Shown: piece by piece, positions 41,901-43,661 of the stretch
How the letters are laid out: each line of letters begins with the position of its first letter
Position numbering within the stretch: the first letter of the stretch is position 1
Assembly (NCBI GenBank): GCA_017960905.1
Contig: JAGCYH010000039.1
Span: forward strand, 1-43,661
DNA length: 43,661 nucleotides
Direction of reading: 5' to 3'
Origin: Bacteroidales bacterium
Lineage (GTDB): Bacteria; Bacteroidota; Bacteroidia; Bacteroidales; Marinilabiliaceae
Position numbers and translations under genes: made by a program
The notes under the pieces: generated by a model
Database searches by the model: none
Told to the model about the DNA's origin: nothing
What the model saw: only the letters and a program-made list of their open reading frames with translations

Positions 41901-43661
41901 CCTGTAAAAGAGGGTTATACATTCACAGGTTGGAACCCCGAACTGCCTGACAAGATGCCGCTTGATGGCTTGACCGTAAAAGCACAATGGACGATAAACA
42001 AGTACAAAATAACCTTCGACACCGATGGCGGAAACACTATACCCGACCTCGAGCAGGATTACGAATCGGACATAACTGCACCACAAGACCCTGTAAAAGA
42101 GGGTTATACATTTACAGGTTGGGAACCTGAGATTCCAGCTACAATGCCGCTTGACGGCTTGACTGTAAAAGCGCAATGGACGATAAACAAGTACAAGATA
42201 ACCTTCGATACCGATGGCGCTGGCGCCATCGACCCGATAGAAGCTGATTACCAATCGGCCATCACAGCACCGAAAGACCCTGTAAAAGAGGGATATACAT
42301 TCACAGGTTGGAAACCTAATATTCCTGCGACAATGCCGCTTGACGGCTTAACCGTCAAGGCACAATGGAAAAAGAATCAGTACACGCTGAAGTTCATGAC
42401 CGACGAAACCACTGTATATAAGCAATTTGCGCTCGACTTCGGTGCGGCCATTGCCGCACCGGCCGACCCAGAGAAGTACGGCTTCAACTTCGGCGGCTGG
42501 CAGCCCGAAGTGCCGCAGACGATGCCCGCCGCTGACCTCACCATCAGTGCTATATGGCTCGCTCAAGGGCAGTACGTCATTCGCTTCATCACGCAGGGCG
42601 GCACAGTTATCGACCCCATCGTCGGCTTTGCCGGCGATGCCATAACAGCGCCGGCCGACCCTACGCGCGAAGGCTACACCTTTGCCGGCTGGGACAAGCC
42701 TGTGCCCACAGTGATGCCCGAGGCCAACACCGAAATAACAGCACAATGGAAAGCAAACTCATACACAGTAACTTACAACGCAGGCAATGGTGAAGAGCCT
42801 GTAACAGTAAGCTACGACTTCGGCGCGGCCATAGCCACGCCGGCCAACCCCGAGCGCACCGGCTACACCTTCGACGGCTGGGATGCGGCAATACCAGCCA
42901 CCATGCCCGCTTCGAACCTCACCTTCAGCGCTCGTTGGAAGATTAACCAATACACGATGATATTTATGACCGACGAAACGACTGTGTATGAGCAGATTAT
43001 GTTGGACTTCGGCACAGAGATAACCGCACCGGCTGCGCCCGCCAAAGACGGGTTCACATTCGGCGGTTGGGACAAACCTGTCCCAACCACAATGCCGGCT
43101 GAGAATATCACACTTACTGCGCAGTGGGTGCAAGGAGAGTTCTCGATAACATTCATGACCGATGAAACGACTGTATATAAGGTTGTTGCGCAGGACTATG
43201 GCACCACAGTCAGCGCACCGGCCGACCCGATTCGCAGCGGTTACATCTTCCTCGGTTGGGACAAAGCGGTTCCAGCAACCATGCCTGCCGAAAACATAAT
43301 ACTGACAGCACAGTGGCAGAAGGCCGCCATAACCGTGGCAGAGACTGAGATAGTGGCCGACACACGCAACGAATATTTCTGCAACGGCTATGCCGTTGCA
43401 ACATTTACAGTTACAGCCGGCAATCCTAACAAGTACACAATTGAGTTTGCCGAAGGCGGAATAGAAAGCTCAACAGGCTCACTTACAGGCAGTACGGTAG
43501 AAATTCCGCTGCCGAAAGGTCTTTCGGCAGGCACTTACACTGGCACGCTGCAACTCGCTGATGCAGAAGGCAATGCGTCGCCACGCATTCCGCTCACGCT
43601 CACCGTCAGTCTGCCATTCTACACCATTGTGCCGCTCTACGTCGATGTGGCTGCGGTGAAC
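35979..43661 (+). CDS. Giant BspA-like (DUF285) leucine-rich repeat surface protein with InlB B-repeats, 3' end beyond window
   Basis: The frame from ATG 35979 stays open to the window end (2,561 codons). A signal peptide (SIFLLLLLASFASPRAFA) comes first. Six similar modules follow, starting near 36090, 37585, 38317, 38988, 39643 and 40294. Each has a header (TLTFYYD, then R-x-G-x-x-Y-x-LN, VVFDPSF, ARPxxCxxWF, EYLNTSEV), a set of ~25-residue DUF285 repeats (LTSLDVSNFNTANV, MSGMFSGCSS) and a closing VG-x-x-GT...YAHIDGG...PGYLT block. Module 1 has the most repeats. From about 41010 to 43310 there are 12 InlB/Listeria-Bacteroides repeats (KYKITFDTDG, EGYTFTGW, MPLDGLTVKAQW). An Ig-like region follows (from 43320). 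The missing C-terminus would probably hold a sorting domain. BspA proteins bind host or bacterial surfaces in species studied; adhesion is inferred. Confidence 0.9.
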   Translation, partial: MKQTSPSKSCKSCTLISIFLLLLLASFASPRAFAANEKEAYAVITGKYIIGGGGGYTLTFYYDNQKASRAGHKYELNTWDKPGWCADLYNPGTNKVIFDPSFKDARPKSCYEWFSNMSITEIQGIEYLNTSEVVTMAEMFEFCDQLTNLDVSKFNTSSVTDMQRMFYDCKKLTSLDFSNFNTANVENMQGMFTLCHNLTSLNVSSFNTTKVTNMCEMFKSCTSLTSLDLNNFNTANVIDMGFMFMGCNNLTSLNLSGFNTDKVNLMDGMFEDCSSLKSLDVSHFITDNVMNMEGMFKNCSSVQFIDVSKFNTAKVYAMGEMFSGCCSLTSLDVSNFNTDNVSTNFSITIFGKVYLKMTGMANMFSGCSKLTTLDVSRFNTSGVNDMNGMFSGCSSLTSLDVSRFNTSGVKDMSGMFSGCSSLISLDVSGFNTAKVENMSEMFRGVQQVKMLDLSNFKTTRVTDMSYMFYGCGNLRAIYVSDQWNTDNVAMDKSVFMFFGCGKLKGYKGTKYHFSVTDKRYARLDEGGLKPGYLSRPPYAVLSPDNKTLTFYQDNDKDARTGEIFDIEYTADGHVSWYGKCGNVERVVFDDSFATHQPDKCDYWFSGFTKLKSFVNADNFNTSVLSSTKAMFENCTSLTTDGISELLQSASVTTAEVTNMAQMFSGCTSLSTIDMSLLDVSEATNMSGMFNGCTSLERLDMSCMNVANVTNMSNMFSGCSHLQSLYVSDTWDVSGVTQSEGMFSNCTSLVGGQGTRYTASHTDKEYAHIDGNPSAGYLTKPEAYACITKYNETTITFYYDGMQSLRGRTCHVYPLKTSGSPYWYTDNSYKIITTVVFDPSFKYAQPTSCECWFYMMDKLKEIQGIEYLNTSEVTTMDGMFNNCKELTSLDLSHFSTENVNSMYYMFFSCEKLKSLDLSSFNTAKVTNMESMFRGCSELTTINVSEGWSTDKVSYDNSSGMFYNCNKIVGCKGTTYKAGETGKEYARIDEGKNSFRPGYLSGPRQAYAFLSQDKKTLTFYYDAQKTARSAQGAVYELNTTNEPPEWLSYDESSNITKVVFDSSFADARPTNCYRWFDGFSFLAEIVDIANLNTSNVTTMEYMFRGCKSLTNIDVSNFNTANVTKMNSMFDACSSITKLNLSKFNTAKVTNMAGMFAYSDNLTTITVGDDWSTESVTKSSSMFSGCPALVGEYGTTYDADHTDATYAHLDRPNAAPGYLSYIYQPYVVITKNQNTFTLTFYYDDLIDTRVGNKYYLNKGNEDNPSWFDQASRINKVVFDPSIANAWISTCSGWFAGMGSLSTIEGLEYLNTSNVMSFRAMFAACESFSDLDLSCLNTEAATDMCEMFCLCSNLTNLNIRNFNTSKVEVMDGMFADCPNLTTITVGDEWSTASVIESTNMFKDCSALVGERGTTYDASHKDASYAHPDGGIDNPGYLTSINKAYAWLQGNSSLGFFFDDKRDTREGTTYDLNTPGNSPGWIDNSVAQKIRSVYFDNSFRRARPVTCEKWFCGLNLLDGIYNIENLNTSEVKDMSYMFKGYNRDLDLSTFNTAKVENMEGMFSEAHINRLDVSSFNTSQVKNMKDMFSGNDNFTYVNLNSFNTAAVEDMSGMFNGCSRLLSIIVGDEWDTQSVSASTNMFAGCTELVGEKGTLFSDTNPTDKDYAIVDGGSSNPGYLTLNEAKIIYDLAGGELPIGMSNPENFNFGTVITLNNPERAGYEFKGWTGKSRQYGPNKPNLQVTIYSDITYYNRLYIANWTPIKYTISFVTNGGSSISPINADYESSVAPPQDPVREGYIFDGWLPEFPSKMPLGGLTVTAQWKANKYTITFDSDGGSTVNDIEQDYESVITPPQNPVKEGYTFTGWSPELPEKMPLNGMTVTAQWTINKYKIIFNTDGATAIADIVAEYDAAITAPLDPKRKGYTFDGWDPTIPAKMPAENLTVKAQWKAIKYKITFDTDGAGAIDPIEQDYESDITAPQDPVKEGYTFTGWNPELPDKMPLDGLTVKAQWTINKYKITFDTDGGNTIPDLEQDYESDITAPQDPVKEGYTFTGWEPEIPATMPLDGLTVKAQWTINKYKITFDTDGAGAIDPIEADYQSAITAPKDPVKEGYTFTGWKPNIPATMPLDGLTVKAQWKKNQYTLKFMTDETTVYKQFALDFGAAIAAPADPEKYGFNFGGWQPEVPQTMPAADLTISAIWLAQGQYVIRFITQGGTVIDPIVGFAGDAITAPADPTREGYTFAGWDKPVPTVMPEANTEITAQWKANSYTVTYNAGNGEEPVTVSYDFGAAIATPANPERTGYTFDGWDAAIPATMPASNLTFSARWKINQYTMIFMTDETTVYEQIMLDFGTEITAPAAPAKDGFTFGGWDKPVPTTMPAENITLTAQWVQGEFSITFMTDETTVYKVVAQDYGTTVSAPADPIRSGYIFLGWDKAVPATMPAENIILTAQWQKAAITVAETEIVADTRNEYFCNGYAVATFTVTAGNPNKYTIEFAEGGIESSTGSLTGSTVEIPLPKGLSAGTYTGTLQLADAEGNASPRIPLTLTVSLPFYTIVPLYVDVAAVN
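36400..41000 (+). repeat. DUF285/BspA leucine-rich coding repeats
   Basis: About 75-base units encoding L-x-x-LD(V/L)S-x-FNT-x-x-V-x-x-M-x-x-MF-x-x-C recur many times in six blocks separated by closing and header segments. Blocks shorten from module 1 onward. Confidence 0.88.
41010..43310 (+). repeat. Twelve InlB B-type coding repeats
   Basis: Units of about 190-200 bases encode x-Y-x-I-x-F-x-T-x-G-G ... P-x-x-P-x-x-x-GYTF-x-GW ... MP-x-x-x-x-T-x-x-AQW. Units 5-7 are the most alike. Units 8, 11 and 12 form a second subtype beginning F-M-T-D-E-T-T-V-Y. Confidence 0.88.
43509..43530. repeat. Intragenic perfect hairpin in BspA-like gene (10-bp stem, 2-nt loop)
   Basis: CTGCCGAAAG pairs with CTTTCGGCAG around GT, inside coding sequence. 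Confidence 0.9.

Overview
This window looks like a chromosome segment of a member of the order Bacteroidales (Bacteroidota); I cannot place it below order with confidence. Four things point there. Surface proteins carry type IX secretion C-terminal domains. Several promoters match the Bacteroides sigma-ABfr form (TTTG, about 19-20 bases, TAnnTTTG). There are BspA-like DUF285 leucine-rich proteins and a DUF4831 protein. The tRNA genes lack an encoded CCA.

Layout. (1) 1-5.2 kb is a minus-strand accessory stretch: a partial ORF6N protein, a translationally coupled DUF3791/DUF3990/DUF3791 trio (DUF3990 is, as I recall, an ADP-ribosyltransferase-like family), a nonsense-mutated elaA remnant, a NimA-like flavin protein, a GNAT acetyltransferase, a DUF1893 lipoprotein, an A/T-rich PD-(D/E)XK nuclease and a truncated exported flavodoxin. 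(2) 5.2-20.4 kb is mostly core: asd, a 1,643-residue secreted lamin-tail protein with five internal repeats, pgk, DUF4831 plus pepD, uvrB, a beta-barrel protein, murB and ldcA. (3) 20.4-24.6 kb holds a large orphan hybrid sensor kinase overlapping ldcA, an antitoxin with a dead YoeB-type toxin, and two tRNA-Gln genes. (4) 24.6-30.1 kb holds ilvE (minus), then plus-strand ribE, rlpA-like, mscS-like, a sugar aminotransferase and a sugar N-acetyltransferase, the last two making a likely 2,3-diamino-sugar module. (5) 30.1-43.7 kb is surface-protein country: a GLUG/CUB-like/MBG mosaic with a type A sorting domain, kdsB (minus), and a giant BspA-like protein that stays open to the window end (at least 2,561 codons).

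How the genes work together. Cell-envelope themes dominate: peptidoglycan (murB, ldcA, rlpA, and asd for diaminopimelate), lipopolysaccharide or capsule (kdsB and the aminotransferase/acetyltransferase pair), and three very large secreted repeat proteins.

The most unusual signal is not a gene. Short perfect inverted repeats (stems of 8-12 bp, loops of 0-5 nt, mostly 3-4) are scattered inside ordinary coding sequences. By eye I count about 40, where roughly 4 are expected by chance. Ten have stems of 10 bp or more, where about 0.25 is expected. pepD alone has six. They are not terminators and they do not interrupt reading frames. I regard this as the strongest candidate here for something undescribed, probably a mutational or structural process acting genome-wide.
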